A stretch of 64,000 nt of DNA from Ramlibacter pinisoli (GCF_009758015.1 NZ_WSEL01000003.1:310001-374000), one strand, 5' to 3'. Counted from the first letter of the stretch, positions 1 to 8,574 are shown. The notes: generated from the letters alone by a model not told the origin. Numbers and translations: made by a program.

Positions 1-1
1 C

Positions 2-421
2 TACGGCTCCTATATGTGGATGCCGATCGCCAAGGTCGACGAGGCGGCGCCCTGCCCCGCGGCGCCGGCCGCCTGCGCCCAGGGCACGGTGGGCAACCGG
101 GTCGGCGACCGGCCCGGCCTGAGCCCGCGCCACAGCGGCACGATCTGGAGCACCTACCAGCTGACCGGCGCCGTCCGCGTGGGCGCGGGCATCAATTTCC
201 GCAGTGCCCAGGCGCCGGCAGACGTCACCGCGCCGGCCTGGGAAGCCCCCGGCTTCGCCACGGTCGACCTGATGGCGGAATACCGCTTCAGCGAACAGGT
301 CACGATCAAGGGCAACATCATCAATGCCGGCGACAAGCTGTATGCCGATTCCCTCTACCGCGGCCACTACGTTCCCGGTGCCGGGCGGCTGGTGCAGGTC
401 GGCCTCATCACCCGGTTCTGA
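2..421 (+). CDS. TonB-dependent siderophore receptor, C-terminal fragment (Fiu-like)
   Basis: This is the last 139 residues of an outer-membrane receptor whose start lies before the window. The reading frame is open from base 2. The tail shows beta-barrel strands with alternating hydrophobic residues, the phrase [19 protein letters not shown] typical of catecholate receptors (Fiu/BfrD type), and the C-terminal Phe (LITRF) expected of an outer-membrane barrel. The family takes ferric siderophores across the outer membrane using TonB energy. A piuC gene follows 11 bp downstream, the same pairing as fiu-ybiX in Escherichia coli, which supports a catecholate substrate. The plug domain is not visible, so the exact ligand is uncertain. 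Confidence 0.88.
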   Translation, partial: YGSYMWMPIAKVDEAAPCPAAPAACAQGTVGNRVGDRPGLSPRHSGTIWSTYQLTGAVRVGAGINFRSAQAPADVTAPAWEAPGFATVDLMAEYRFSEQVTIKGNIINAGDKLYADSLYRGHYVPGAGRLVQVGLITRF

Positions 422-432
422 AAGGCCACGCC

Positions 433-1110
433 ATGGTGCTCACGTTCCCGCTGCTCTCCGAACCGGACGTGGAGCGCGCGCGTGAGCTGCTGGAAGGCGC
501 GCCCTGGGTGGACGGGCGCGCCACGGCCGGCGACCAGGCGGCGCAAGCCAAACGCAACGAACAGGTCCCCGGCGACGCCCCGGCGGCACGCGAACTGCAG
601 GCATTGGTCCTGCGCGCCCTCGAACGGTCGCCCCGCTTCCTGGCGGCCGCCCTGCCCAAGCGCGTCTTTCCGCCGGCGTTCAACCGCTACGCCGACGAGG
701 CGAACCACTACGGCCCGCACGTCGACGGTGCCGTCCGCTTCGCCGAGGGCGGCCAGCGTGTCCGCACCGACCTGTCCTGCACGGTGTTCCTGTGCGCGCC
801 GGAGAGCTACGACGGCGGCGAACTCGTGATCCACGACGGGACAGCGTCGCAATCCGTGAAACTGCCCGCGGGCCACGCCGTCCTCTACCCCGGCACCAGC
901 GTGCACGAGGTACGGCCCGTCACCCGTGGCAGCCGGCTCGCCAGCTTCTTCTGGGTCGAGAGCATGGTGCGCGGCGAGGAGCGGCGGCGCCTGCTGCTCG
1001 AGCTCGACGATGCCCTCACGGCGCTGCGCCAATTGCATGGCGAGAGCGCCGAGACCGTGTCGCTGATGGGCACGTACCACAACCTCCTGCGCATGTGGGC
1101 GGACACGTGA
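433..1110 (+). CDS. piuC: PKHD-type Fe(II)/2-oxoglutarate hydroxylase PiuC (YbiX family)
   Basis: A 225-residue soluble oxygenase, the usual length of the PiuC/YbiX family. The Fe-binding triad is visible: H96 and D98 in PHVDG, H158 in GTSVHEV, followed by an Arg-rich stretch (TRGSR) suited to binding 2-oxoglutarate. The start is ATG at 433, 11 bp after the receptor stop; the longer open frame upstream overlaps receptor coding sequence and is not used. PiuC proteins are iron-starvation induced and usually sit beside catecholate receptor genes; their physiological substrate is not firmly known. The last four bases overlap the GTG start of the next gene, which suggests translational coupling. 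Confidence 0.9.
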   Translation: MVLTFPLLSEPDVERARELLEGAPWVDGRATAGDQAAQAKRNEQVPGDAPAARELQALVLRALERSPRFLAAALPKRVFPPAFNRYADEANHYGPHVDGAVRFAEGGQRVRTDLSCTVFLCAPESYDGGELVIHDGTASQSVKLPAGHAVLYPGTSVHEVRPVTRGSRLASFFWVESMVRGEERRRLLLELDDALTALRQLHGESAETVSLMGTYHNLLRMWADT

Positions 1111-2219
1111 GAACGACGCCGGTCGCGCTGCCCCCCGGCGTCGTTGCCCTGTCGGACCACGAGGCGCGTGCGCGCACCGGCCTGGACCCGAACACCTGGG
1201 CTTACCTCGACAGCGTGGCAGGCGATGGCCTGACACGGCGGGCGAACCGCGCGGGCTGGAACGCGCTCCAGCTCTGGCCGCGGGTCCTGGCCCCGCTGGC
1301 GGGGCTCAGCACGGAAGTGACGCTGGCCGGAAGCCGCCTCGCCCACCCACTCCTCGTCGCACCGCTCGCGCACCAGCGCCTGTTGCACGGGGACGGCGAG
1401 GTAGCAAGCGCGATCGCCGCCTCGGCACAGCAGGCCGGCTTCGTGTTGAGCACGTTGTCGAACGTGCCGCTGGAGACGGTGGCCGCCGCCGTGCGCAACG
1501 ACCAGGACCGGGGCCCGCTCTGGTTCCAGCTTTATCTGCAGGCCGACCGCGCGCGGTCGCTGGATCTCATCCGGCGGGCCGAGGCGGCGGGCTACGAAGC
1601 GCTGGTGCTGACCGTCGATGCGCCAGTCAACGGCGTGCGGGATGCCGAGCGCCGGGCGGGCTTCCGGCTGCCGTCCGGGGTGGTGGCGGCCAACCTCGCA
1701 TCGACCGCTGCGGGCGACGGCACGCTGGCAGGCCTGCTGGCGCGTGCCCCGACCTGGGCCGACGTGGAATGGGTCGCCGCCCAGACCCGGCTGCCGCTGT
1801 GGATCAAGGGCGTGCTGCACCCGGCCGACGCCCGCCGTGCCCAGGCGCTCGGCGTCGCGGGCCTCGTCGTGTCCAACCATGGCGGCCGCACGCTCGACGG
1901 CACGCCGGCCACGGCCCAGGCACTGCCCCAGATTGCCAAGGCAACCGGCGGCACCCTGCCGCTGATCGTCGACGGGGGCATCCGTCGGGGCACCGATGTG
2001 CTGAAGGCGCTGGCGCTGGGTGCCTCGGCCGTGCTCATCGGCCGACCGGTCGGCTGGGGGCTGGCCAGCGCCGGCGCACTGGGCGTCTCGCACGTGCTGC
2101 GGGTGCTGCGGGACGAGCTGGAGGCGGCCATGGCCTTGTCGGGCGTTACCAGCCTGCGGGACATGCCGGACGACCTGCTGGATCCGAATGCCCTCGCCCG
2201 CCAAACGGCTTGCGAATGA
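1107..2219 (+). CDS. FMN-dependent alpha-hydroxy-acid oxidase/dehydrogenase (lactate oxidase-like)
   Basis: A 370-residue TIM-barrel flavoprotein of the glycolate oxidase/L-lactate dehydrogenase family. The signature [10 protein letters not shown] sits at residues 256-265, with catalytic H258 and the substrate-binding Arg next to it; [11 protein letters not shown] and [12 protein letters not shown] near the C-terminus form the FMN phosphate site. It oxidises a 2-hydroxyacid to a 2-oxoacid, passing electrons to oxygen or a quinone. The GTG start at 1107 overlaps piuC by four bases (GTGA); no in-frame ATG fits. No membrane segment is evident, so a soluble oxidase is plausible. Its place in an iron-uptake operon is unusual. 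Substrate cannot be fixed from sequence. Confidence 0.85.
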   Translation: MRTTPVALPPGVVALSDHEARARTGLDPNTWAYLDSVAGDGLTRRANRAGWNALQLWPRVLAPLAGLSTEVTLAGSRLAHPLLVAPLAHQRLLHGDGEVASAIAASAQQAGFVLSTLSNVPLETVAAAVRNDQDRGPLWFQLYLQADRARSLDLIRRAEAAGYEALVLTVDAPVNGVRDAERRAGFRLPSGVVAANLASTAAGDGTLAGLLARAPTWADVEWVAAQTRLPLWIKGVLHPADARRAQALGVAGLVVSNHGGRTLDGTPATAQALPQIAKATGGTLPLIVDGGIRRGTDVLKALALGASAVLIGRPVGWGLASAGALGVSHVLRVLRDELEAAMALSGVTSLRDMPDDLLDPNALARQTACE

Positions 2220-2233
2220 GAGAGATTCTCATT
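2215..2233. promoter_or_regulatory. Fur box upstream of bfd-tonB-exbBD-hemP
   Basis: The sequence AATGAGAGAGATTCTCATT is a 19-bp dyad with perfect 7-bp arms (AATGAGA/TCTCATT) around a 5-bp centre. It closely matches the Fur operator style of betaproteobacteria. It overlaps the stop codon of the hydroxyacid oxidase gene and lies about 40 bp before the bfd start, where a repressor would block transcription of bfd and, by read-through, tonB-exbB-exbD-hemP. Confidence 0.8.
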
Positions 2234-2273
2234 TATACTCTGCTCGTCGCTGCCTGATCCACCACTGTCCGCC

Positions 2274-2510
2274 ATGATCGTCTGTGTCTGCCGCCGAGTT
2301 TCCGACCGCGAGATCGTCCGCCACGCGCGTGCCGGCATGAGCTTCGACGACATCCAGTTCGAGCTGGGCGTCGCCACGCAATGCGGGCAGTGCGAAGGCT
2401 GCGCCCGCGACATCGTCGACCAGTGCTGCCACAGTGCTCCGGTTGCCGCCCTGCGCGGCGCCGCCTCGGCCGAGAGCGTCGCATGGGCTGGCTCCCCTTC
2501 CTTGGGCTGA
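2274..2510 (+). CDS. bfd: Bacterioferritin-associated ferredoxin (BFD-like [2Fe-2S] protein)
   Basis: A 78-residue protein that opens with [11 protein letters not shown] and has a second cysteine pair in QCGQCEGC, giving the C-x-C plus C-x2-C ligand set of BFD-type [2Fe-2S] domains. Bfd reduces bacterioferritin-stored iron so that Fe(II) is released in iron starvation. A Fur box just upstream agrees with this role. The C-terminal 20 or so residues after the second cysteine pair are a low-complexity Ala-rich tail not needed for the cluster. It appears to be the first gene of the bfd-tonB-exbB-exbD-hemP transcription unit. Confidence 0.88.
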   Translation: MIVCVCRRVSDREIVRHARAGMSFDDIQFELGVATQCGQCEGCARDIVDQCCHSAPVAALRGAASAESVAWAGSPSLG

Positions 2511-2557
2511 GCGTCGCCCTGGTGCTGCTGGCGCTGCGGTGGGTGTTCCGCCGCTAG
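2483..2557 (+). CDS. Possible 24-residue membrane micro-protein
   Basis: An ATG at 2483, inside the end of bfd in another frame, opens a 24-codon frame: [11 protein letters not shown] followed by a Leu/Val/Ala stretch and a basic end (WVFRR). It would be one transmembrane helix with a positive tail. It lies between bfd and tonB, and ends 46 bp before the tonB start. No clear Shine-Dalgarno sequence precedes it. I do not recognise a family. It could be a chance frame or a translational coupler. Confidence 0.3.
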   Translation: MGWLPFLGLSVALVLLALRWVFRR

Positions 2558-2603
2558 CGCCCAGCACCTCCACCCGATTCGCATCCTCGGTTTCCGCATT
2601 CCC

Positions 2604-3293
2604 GTGTCCGTCGCCGCCCCTCCCTTCACCCGCCATCGCAACCTCGTCATCGCCGGCGGCGTGGTGCTGTTCCATGTGGCGGCCCTGTGGGCGCTGCAAT
2701 CCGGCCTGCTGCGGCGAACGATCGAGATCATCGTTCCGGCGGCGATCCTGACCGAGCTGACGCCCGAGGAGCCCAAGGTGGCGCCACCGCCGCCGGCCCC
2801 GCCGCCCCCCGTCAAGGCCGAGCCGCCGCCGAAGAAGGCGCCGGCACCGCGCCCGCTGCCACCCGCCCCGCAGCCGGTCGCGCGGCCCGATCCCGCTCCG
2901 GCTCCCAATGCCCCCCTGGGCGTCGCCACGCCCCAGCCGCCCGCGCCGCCCATCGCGGCCCCGGTCGCGCCTGCGCCGCCGGCTCCCGCTCCGGCGCCGC
3001 CGGCACCCCGGGTCGAACTGCCTTCGACCGACGCCGACTACCTGCAGAACCCCAAGCCCGCCTACCCGCCGATCAGCAAGCGCCTCGGCGAGCAGGGCAA
3101 GGTGGTGGTGCGCGTCCTGATCGGCACCGACGGCCTCGCACAGCGCGCCGAAGTGGCCGATTCGAGCGGCTACGACCGCCTCGACCAGGCCGCCGTCGCC
3201 ACGGTCCTCAAGTGGCGCTATGTTCCCGGCAAGCGCGGTGGCGTTCCGGAGGCGATGTGGTTCCGGGTCCCGATCAATTTCGTGCTGGAGTGA
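2604..3293 (+). CDS. tonB: Energy transducer TonB
   Basis: A 229-residue periplasm-spanning protein. A single N-terminal membrane anchor lies at about residues 13-32, followed by a long Pro/Ala-rich spacer (about 57-137, with [16 protein letters not shown] repeats) and a TonB C-terminal domain from about 150, including [20 protein letters not shown] and the closing [11 protein letters not shown]. It links the ExbB-ExbD proton motor to outer-membrane receptors such as the one at the window start. The start codon is GTG at 2604. exbB follows after 8 bp, so the genes are one operon. Confidence 0.93.
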   Translation: MSVAAPPFTRHRNLVIAGGVVLFHVAALWALQSGLLRRTIEIIVPAAILTELTPEEPKVAPPPPAPPPPVKAEPPPKKAPAPRPLPPAPQPVARPDPAPAPNAPLGVATPQPPAPPIAAPVAPAPPAPAPAPPAPRVELPSTDADYLQNPKPAYPPISKRLGEQGKVVVRVLIGTDGLAQRAEVADSSGYDRLDQAAVATVLKWRYVPGKRGGVPEAMWFRVPINFVLE

Positions 3294-3301
3294 ATAACAG
3301 A

Positions 3302-4015
3302 ATGACATCCCAATTTGGCCTGCTGAACCTCTGGAACCAGGGGGACCTCGTTACCCGCGGCGTCGCGATCCTGCTGCTCGTGATGTCGCTCTCGTCCTGG
3401 ATCGTCATCATCGTCAAAGCGCTCGATCTCGGCCGGCACGCCCGCCAGGCGCGCCAGACCGAAGGCTTCTGGCACAGCGCCGATTTCGCCGAGGGCGTGA
3501 GCAAGCTCGGCACCGACCCGGCCAACCCGTTCCGGGCGCTGGCGACCGAAGGACGCGAAGCGACGGCGCACCACCACGCGCAGCCGCAGTTGCACGATTC
3601 GCTGGACGTCAGCGAGTGGCTCACGCGCAGCCTGCGCAACTCGATCGACGAATCCACCGCCCGCCTGCAGTCCGGCCTGGCGGTGCTGGCGTCGGTCGGG
3701 TCCACTGCGCCGTTCGTGGGCCTGTTCGGCACCGTCTGGGGCATCTACCACGCGCTGATGGAGATCAGCGTGGCGGGCCAGGCCACCATCGACAAGGTGG
3801 CCGGCCCGATCGGCGAGGCGCTGATCATGACGGCGCTCGGCCTGGCTGTCGCCATCCCGGCCGTGCTGGGCTACAACGCACTGGTGCGCGGCAACAAGAC
3901 CGTCATCATGAAGCTCAACCGCTTCGCCCATGACCTGCACGCCTACTTCCTCACCGGTGCGCGGGTGTCCGCCGGCGGCGCCGGCAACGTGGTGGCGATG
4001 AAGAAGGGGGTCTGA
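3302..4015 (+). CDS. exbB: ExbB/TolQ-family proton channel subunit
   Basis: A 237-residue inner-membrane protein with the ExbB three-helix plan: one helix near residues 20-41, then a long cytoplasmic loop, then two helices in the C-terminal half containing [19 protein letters not shown] and [24 protein letters not shown], the conserved MotA/TolQ/ExbB core. With ExbD it uses the proton gradient to drive TonB. ATG at 3302 is chosen because it follows the tonB stop closely; the longer frame upstream is tonB in another frame. Placement beside tonB favours ExbB over TolQ. Confidence 0.93.
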   Translation: MTSQFGLLNLWNQGDLVTRGVAILLLVMSLSSWIVIIVKALDLGRHARQARQTEGFWHSADFAEGVSKLGTDPANPFRALATEGREATAHHHAQPQLHDSLDVSEWLTRSLRNSIDESTARLQSGLAVLASVGSTAPFVGLFGTVWGIYHALMEISVAGQATIDKVAGPIGEALIMTALGLAVAIPAVLGYNALVRGNKTVIMKLNRFAHDLHAYFLTGARVSAGGAGNVVAMKKGV

Positions 4016-4016
4016 C

Positions 4017-4430
4017 GTGGCCTTCGGCACCCAGGACGACACCGACGAGGTGATGAACGAGATCAACATGACGCCCCTGGTGGACGTCATGCTGGTCCTG
4101 CTCATCATCTTCATCATCACCGTCCCGGTGATGAAGCACGCGGTCAACATCGACCTGCCGCGCGCCAGTGCCCAGCCGCAGGACACCAAGCCGGAAACGG
4201 TGCGGCTGTCGGTCGACTCGCAGGGCAACTATTTCTGGAACGAACGCCAGGTGGCCGAGGCCGACCTGGCCGGCCTGCTGAAGGTGGAAGCGGCGCGCAC
4301 CCCGCAACCCGAACTGCACATCCGCGGCGACAAGGCGGTGCGCTACGAGAAGGTGGCGCAGGCCATGGCGGCGGCGCAACAGGCCGGGCTGCGCAAGATC
4401 GGCTTCATCACGGAGCCGCGTACGCCATGA
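4017..4430 (+). CDS. exbD: ExbD/TolR-family biopolymer transport protein
   Basis: A 137-residue protein with one N-terminal membrane helix (about 20-42) preceded by the motif NEINMTPLVDVMLVLL; D23 in that helix is the proton-pathway Asp of ExbD/TolR. The periplasmic domain follows (LSVDSQGNYFWN...). It forms the proton-driven complex with ExbB and TonB. It starts at GTG 4017, one base after the exbB stop, and its end overlaps hemP by four bases (ATGA), so translation is probably coupled. Confidence 0.93.
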   Translation: MAFGTQDDTDEVMNEINMTPLVDVMLVLLIIFIITVPVMKHAVNIDLPRASAQPQDTKPETVRLSVDSQGNYFWNERQVAEADLAGLLKVEAARTPQPELHIRGDKAVRYEKVAQAMAAAQQAGLRKIGFITEPRTP

Positions 4431-4630
4431 CGCCGCCGGCCGGTTCGCAGGCCGGTGCGTCGGCTGGCCGCGAGGAGGAGCGCAGCGCCGAGACACTGCC
4501 GTCCGGGCCGCCGACGCCCCTGGACAGCACCACCCTGCTGCGGGGTGGACGTTCGGTGGAGATCCGCCACAACGGCGAGATCTATCGCCTGCAGGCCACC
4601 CGCCTCGGCAAGCTCATCCTGACCAAGTGA
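4427..4630 (+). CDS. hemP: Hemin uptake protein HemP
   Basis: A 67-residue protein whose C-terminal half is the HemP domain: LRGGRSVEIRHNGEIYRLQ followed by ATRLGKLILTK. The N-terminal 30 residues are a disordered Gly/Ser/Glu-rich stretch. HemP proteins accompany heme uptake loci; in Burkholderia the protein has been described as a regulator of the heme receptor gene. Here it is the last gene of the Fur-controlled tonB operon and overlaps exbD by four bases. No heme receptor or heme ABC importer is present in the window. Confidence 0.92.
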   Translation: MTPPAGSQAGASAGREEERSAETLPSGPPTPLDSTTLLRGGRSVEIRHNGEIYRLQATRLGKLILTK

Positions 4631-4633
4631 GGG

Positions 4634-5041
4634 TCAGAGCCCCAGCGCGGCAATGCCGGCGCGGGCGACCTGGGCATCCTCGCTGGACTTGACCCCGCTG
4701 ACACCGACTGCGCCGATGCACAGGCCGTCCTTGAGGATGGGCACGCCGCCTTCCAGTAGGCCGCGGATGTCGGGCGCACTCAGGAACGACACCCGGCCGC
4801 CGTTGATCATCTCCTCGTAAAGGCGGCTCTCGCGCCGGCCGAGCGCCGCCGTGTTCGCCTTTGCAGGCGCGATGTGGGCCGAGACGGGCGCGGCACCATC
4901 GAGGCGCTGCAACCAGAGCAGGTGGCCGCCGTCGTCGACGATGGCGATGCTCACGGCCCAGTGGTTCTTCAGTGCCTCGGCTTCCGCGGCGGCGGCGATG
5001 GCCTTGACGTCCGCGAGTTCCAGCATGGATTTGGTCTTCAT
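4634..5041 (-). CDS. GlcG/HbpS-family heme-binding or heme-degrading-type protein
   Basis: A 135-residue single-domain protein of the GlcG/HbpS fold: AIVDDGGHLLWLQRLDGA, then APAKANTAALGRRESRLYEE and GVPILKDGLCIGAVGVSG, which are the conserved segments. Some members bind heme (HbpS) while others have no known activity (GlcG). The ATG at 5041 (MKTKSMLELADV) is the natural domain start; 28 extra in-frame codons upstream add no recognisable sequence. It is convergent with hemP, only 3 bp apart, so it is a separate unit although the theme fits heme. It diverges from the Bax-inhibitor gene across about 100 bp. Confidence 0.75.
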   Translation of the reverse strand: MKTKSMLELADVKAIAAAAEAEALKNHWAVSIAIVDDGGHLLWLQRLDGAAPVSAHIAPAKANTAALGRRESRLYEEMINGGRVSFLSAPDIRGLLEGGVPILKDGLCIGAVGVSGVKSSEDAQVARAGIAALGL

Positions 5042-5142
5042 GGTGCGGGCGAGCATACCGCCAGGGGATATGCTCGGGCCCAACGGGAACCTCACTAGAA
5101 TCTTTTCGTCTAACTCGACGTTCACCGAAAAGGAGCTTTGGT

Positions 5143-5835
5143 ATGAACGAGCAAGTCTCTCCGGCCGGCTACGGCTATGCCCTGCCCTCCGTGCAGGAGC
5201 GCAACCGCGTCCTGCGCAACACCTACTGGCTGCTCGCCCTGAGCCTGTTGCCCACGGTGCTGGGTGCCTGGGTCGGCGTGTCCACCGGCATCACCGCGAG
5301 GCTGACCCCTGGCATGGGCCTGGTGGTGTTCCTGGGCGGTGCCTTCGCCTTCATGTTCGCCATCGAAAAGACCAAGAACTCCACCGCCGGCATCGGCGTG
5401 CTGCTGGCGTTCACCTTCTTCATGGGCCTGATGATCTCGCGCCTGATCGCCACGGTGCTGGGCTTCCGCAACGGCCCCAGCCTCATCATGACGGCATTCG
5501 GCGGCACCGCCGGCGTGTTCTTCGTGATGGCCAGCCTGTCCACCGTGATCAAGCGCGACCTGTCGGGCTTCGGCAAGTTCCTGTTCGTCGGTGCGATGGC
5601 ACTGATGGTCGGCTCCATCATCAATGCGTTCGTCGGCTCCGGCACCGGCATGCTGGTCATCTGCGTGCTGGCCATCGCGATCTTCAGCGGACTCATGCTG
5701 TACGACCTCAAGCGCATCGTCGACGGCGGCGAAACCAACTACATCTCCGCCACCCTGGCGCTGTACCTGGATGCGTTCAACGTGTTCCAGAGCCTGCTGG
5801 CCCTGCTGGGCATCGCGGGCGGCGAGCGGGACTGA
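5143..5835 (+). CDS. Bax inhibitor-1/YccA-family integral membrane protein
   Basis: A 230-residue protein with about seven hydrophobic helices and the family signature near the end: LMLYDLKRIVDGGETNYISA followed by LALYLDAFNVFQSLLALLGI. In this family the paired Asp residues in the last helices form a pH-sensing site, and bacterial members (YccA, YbhL, BsYetJ) modulate the FtsH protease or leak calcium. A strong Shine-Dalgarno sequence (AAGGAG) precedes ATG 5143. It stands alone between divergent and convergent neighbours and ends before a palindromic terminator. Confidence 0.88.
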   Translation: MNEQVSPAGYGYALPSVQERNRVLRNTYWLLALSLLPTVLGAWVGVSTGITARLTPGMGLVVFLGGAFAFMFAIEKTKNSTAGIGVLLAFTFFMGLMISRLIATVLGFRNGPSLIMTAFGGTAGVFFVMASLSTVIKRDLSGFGKFLFVGAMALMVGSIINAFVGSGTGMLVICVLAIAIFSGLMLYDLKRIVDGGETNYISATLALYLDAFNVFQSLLALLGIAGGERD

Positions 5836-5858
5836 CCGACCGGTTCGTTCCCCGTCAA

Positions 5859-5880
5859 CGAGGGCCCCGCGGGGCCCTCG
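5859..5880. terminator. Bidirectional terminator between the Bax-inhibitor gene and rlmD
   Basis: A perfect 22-bp GC-rich palindrome (arms CGAGGGCCCCG/CGGGGCCCTCG) lies between two convergent genes, 23 bp after one stop and 6 bp after the other. It has only a weak T tract on the plus side, so it may be inefficient. Confidence 0.6.
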
Positions 5881-5886
5881 TCCATT

Positions 5887-7284
5887 TCAGCTCCCGCTTT
5901 TTTCGAACACCGCGATGCTCTCGACGTGGGCGGTGTGCGGGAACATGTTCACCACCCCGGCGGCCGTGCAGCGGTAGCCGCCCTGGTGCACCAGCAGGCC
6001 GGCATCGCGCGCCAGCGTGGCCGGATTGCAGCTGACGTAGACGATGCGGTGTGGCGGCGTCCAGCCTGCCGCCAGTTCCGGCTGCTGGTACAGGTCGGCA
6101 AGCGCCTTGGCGAGCGAGAAAGCACCTTCCCGCGGGGGATCGACCAGCCACTTGTCGGCCACGCCGTCACTCGTCAGCAGTTGCGGCGTCATCTCGAACA
6201 GGTTGCGGGCCACGAAGCTCGTGGGCGCCAGGGCGCACCGGCGGGCATTGCCGGCCAGGTTCTCGCGCGAGCGCGCCACCAGCGTCTCGCTGCCCTCGAT
6301 GCCGAGCACTTCGCGCGCCCGGGTCGCAAGGGGCAGCGTGAAATTGCCCAGCCCGCAGAACCAGTCGATCACCCGGTCCTGCCGCTGCACGTCCAGCAGC
6401 CGCAGCGCCCGCCCGACCAGCACCTGGTTGACGTGCGGATTGACCTGGGTGAAGTCGGTGGGGCGGAACGGCATCCGGATGCCGAACTCGGGCAGTGCGT
6501 AGGCCAGCTCCGGACCGCCCTCGTCCAGCAGGTGGACGGTGTCGGGCCCCTTGGGCTGCAGCCACCATTGCACGCCGGCATGCTCGCGCGCGAACGCCCG
6601 CAGCTTGGCCAGGTCGCCGGCGCTGAGCGGCTCCAGGTGGCGCAGCACCAGCGCGATGACATCGTCGCCGCAGGCCAGCTCGATCTGCGGACAGGTCTCG
6701 ATGGCGTCCATCGAACCGACCAGGGCACGCAAGGGCAGCAGCAGGTCGCTCACCGCCTTCGGCACCACGTGGCACTCGCGGATGTCGGCCACGTAGCGGC
6801 TCTTGCGCTCGTGGAAGCCGACCAGCACGGTGCCCTTCTTGCGCACGTGGCGCACGGAGAAGCGGGCGCGCCAGCGGTAGTTCCACGCCGGTCCCTCGAT
6901 CGGCCGCAACACCGTCTCGGGACGTACCTTGCCCAGGTGCCAGAGGTTGTCCTCCAGCACGCGCTGCTTGACCGCGACTTGCGCGCCCGGATGCAGGTGC
7001 TGCATCTTGCAGCCGCCGCACGCCCCCTCGTGCAGGCCGAAATGCGGGCAGCGCGGGCGCACGCGCTGCGACGACTCGCGGTGGATCGCCGTCAGCTGGG
7101 CCTGCTCCCAGTTGTTCTTGCGTCGTGTCACGGTCGCGCTGACCAGTTCGGTCGGCAGCGCCCCATCGATGAACACGACCTTGCCGTCGGGCCGCCGCGC
7201 GACCCCTTGCGCCTCGATGTCCAGGGCGTCCACCGCCAGCCAGCCTTCCGGCAGCGCGGCCCCCTCGTCCTTCTTGTCCGTCAT
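5887..7284 (-). CDS. rlmD: 23S rRNA (uracil-1939-C5)-methyltransferase RlmD
   Basis: A 465-residue SAM-dependent RNA methyltransferase. An N-terminal TRAM-like domain is followed by a [4Fe-4S] cluster site: C79, C89 and C92 in [18 protein letters not shown], with a likely fourth ligand C171 (IRECHVV). The C-terminal half holds the SAM site ([14 protein letters not shown]) and the nucleophile motif [22 protein letters not shown] closes the fold. It methylates U1939 of 23S rRNA. Length and motif order match RlmD/RumA. It is monocistronic, with a divergent VOC gene 48 bp upstream. Confidence 0.93.
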   Translation of the reverse strand: MTDKKDEGAALPEGWLAVDALDIEAQGVARRPDGKVVFIDGALPTELVSATVTRRKNNWEQAQLTAIHRESSQRVRPRCPHFGLHEGACGGCKMQHLHPGAQVAVKQRVLEDNLWHLGKVRPETVLRPIEGPAWNYRWRARFSVRHVRKKGTVLVGFHERKSRYVADIRECHVVPKAVSDLLLPLRALVGSMDAIETCPQIELACGDDVIALVLRHLEPLSAGDLAKLRAFAREHAGVQWWLQPKGPDTVHLLDEGGPELAYALPEFGIRMPFRPTDFTQVNPHVNQVLVGRALRLLDVQRQDRVIDWFCGLGNFTLPLATRAREVLGIEGSETLVARSRENLAGNARRCALAPTSFVARNLFEMTPQLLTSDGVADKWLVDPPREGAFSLAKALADLYQQPELAAGWTPPHRIVYVSCNPATLARDAGLLVHQGGYRCTAAGVVNMFPHTAHVESIAVFEKSGS

Positions 7285-7332
7285 GCCCCGATTGTCTCAG
7301 GCCATACTGGGCGCCCCCCGCCGGAGGTGGCC

Positions 7333-7746
7333 ATGGAACTGCGCATCTGCATCGACGTCGACGACCTGGAGCGCGGCATCGCGTTCTACACGGACGGCCT
7401 GGGCCTTCGGGTCGGCCGCCGCCTGCGCAGCGACTGGGTCGAACTGCTGGGCGCCGCCAGCCCGATCGACCTGCTGGTGGAAGCATCCGGCAGTGCACCG
7501 CTGGGCGATGCCCGCCCGCAGCGGCGCAGCTACGAGCGGCACTGGACCCCGGTGCACCTGGACTTCGTGGTCGACGACATCGAGCTGTCCGTGCAGCGCC
7601 TGGTCGGGCTGGGCGCCACGCTCGAGAGGCCACTGCAGGAGCGGCGCTGGGGCCGGATGGCGAACCTGGCCGATCCGTTCGGCCACGGCATCGACCTGCT
7701 CGAATTCCGCGGCCGCGGCTATGACGAGATGCTGCAGCCGGCCTGA
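7333..7746 (+). CDS. VOC (glyoxalase/bleomycin-resistance) family protein
   Basis: A 137-residue vicinal-oxygen-chelate protein with two beta-alpha-beta-beta-beta units: ICIDVDDLERGIAFYTDGLG at the start and HLDFVVDDIELSVQRL followed by LADPFGHGIDLLEF at the end. The metal-ligand positions typical of the fold (H78 or so, and the C-terminal Asp/Glu) appear present. A good ribosome site (GGAGG) precedes ATG 7333. Members isomerise, cleave or sequester small electrophiles; the substrate is unknown here. Its stop lies 4 bp from the convergent exonuclease stop. Confidence 0.85.
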   Translation: MELRICIDVDDLERGIAFYTDGLGLRVGRRLRSDWVELLGAASPIDLLVEASGSAPLGDARPQRRSYERHWTPVHLDFVVDDIELSVQRLVGLGATLERPLQERRWGRMANLADPFGHGIDLLEFRGRGYDEMLQPA

Positions 7747-7750
7747 GGCA

Positions 7751-8536
7751 TCAAGCCCAGGCGGCCAGGTACTCGCGCCAGTGCGGCTCGGCCTCGGCCA
7801 GCCCGCCGAGCGTGCCCTTCACGAGTGCGATTTCCTGCTCGTACTCCGCTTCGGTGAGGCCCGAGCGCATCTTCTGGAAGCGGCAGTACAGCAGGTAGGT
7901 GTTCATCACGTCGGTTTCGCAGTAGCGGCGGATGTCCTCCAGCTTGCCGTCCAGGTAGGCCTGGTAGACCTGCGAGCCGTCCATGCCCAGCTTGCCGGGA
8001 AAGCCGCACAGCTTGGCCATGGCATCGAGCGGCGCACTGGCGCGCGGCTGGTACATGGCCAGCAGATCCATCAGGTCCAGGTGGCGCATGTGGTAACGGC
8101 TGATGTAGTTGTTCCACTTGAACTCCCGGTCGTCGTCGCCGAGGTCCCAGTACTTGTCGGCCACCACCCCATGCCGCAGGCCGCGGTAGTGCAGCACCGG
8201 CAGGTCGAAGCCGCCGCCGTTCCAGCTCACCAGCTGGGGCACGTGCTTCTCGACGGTGTGGAAGAAGTTCTGCACCACCTTGCCCTCGCTGGCCCCGTCG
8301 CGGTCGACGAACGAGTGCACCCGCAGGCCCTCGCCGTTGCGGAAGACGCAGCTGATCACGAGGATGCGCTGCAGGTGCAGCGGCATGAAATCGCTCTGGC
8401 CCTTGTCCTTGCGCTCCTGCGCCCAGGCCGCGTAGACCTGCGCATCGCTGGCGTCGGCCGGCGCGTCCCGCAGCAGGCGCAGGCCGGCCACGTCGGGGAT
8501 GGATTCGATGTCGAAGACGAGAACGGGCCAACTCAT
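7751..8536 (-). CDS. PolB-like 3'-5' exonuclease (DnaQ/DEDD superfamily)
   Basis: A 261-residue single-domain protein. The N-terminus VLVFDIESIPD gives the ExoI motif with D9 and E11; VSWNGGGFDLPVLHYR is ExoII; and YCETDVMNTYLLYCRF is ExoIII. This matches the family annotated as predicted 3'-5' exonuclease related to the PolB proofreading domain, which degrades DNA from 3' ends. ATG 8536 must be the start because D9 and E11 are catalytic and no later start keeps them. The start has no Shine-Dalgarno sequence and sits inside one arm of a perfect 23-bp inverted repeat, so translation may depend on opening a hairpin. Confidence 0.87.
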   Translation of the reverse strand: MSWPVLVFDIESIPDVAGLRLLRDAPADASDAQVYAAWAQERKDKGQSDFMPLHLQRILVISCVFRNGEGLRVHSFVDRDGASEGKVVQNFFHTVEKHVPQLVSWNGGGFDLPVLHYRGLRHGVVADKYWDLGDDDREFKWNNYISRYHMRHLDLMDLLAMYQPRASAPLDAMAKLCGFPGKLGMDGSQVYQAYLDGKLEDIRRYCETDVMNTYLLYCRFQKMRSGLTEAEYEQEIALVKGTLGGLAEAEPHWREYLAAWA

Positions 8537-8574
8537 GATGGGGCACTGTAGCAGTGCCCCATCATGAGTTGGCC
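8526..8574. repeat. Perfect 23-bp inverted repeat across the exonuclease start
   Basis: Arms at 8526-8548 and 8552-8574 are exactly complementary and separated by the 3-bp loop TAG. The left arm holds the first codons of the exonuclease gene (Met-Ser-Trp-Pro), so the right arm is a mirrored copy of the gene's own start, reading ATG-AGT-TGG-CC on the plus strand. In the minus-strand transcript the start codon would lie in the middle of the 3' arm of a very stable hairpin. Confidence 0.97.

Noticed and set aside
885..2204. A 439-codon minus-strand frame opposite the hydroxyacid oxidase
   Set aside because: It is a shadow of a well-supported gene on the plus strand and lacks domain motifs or a ribosome site.
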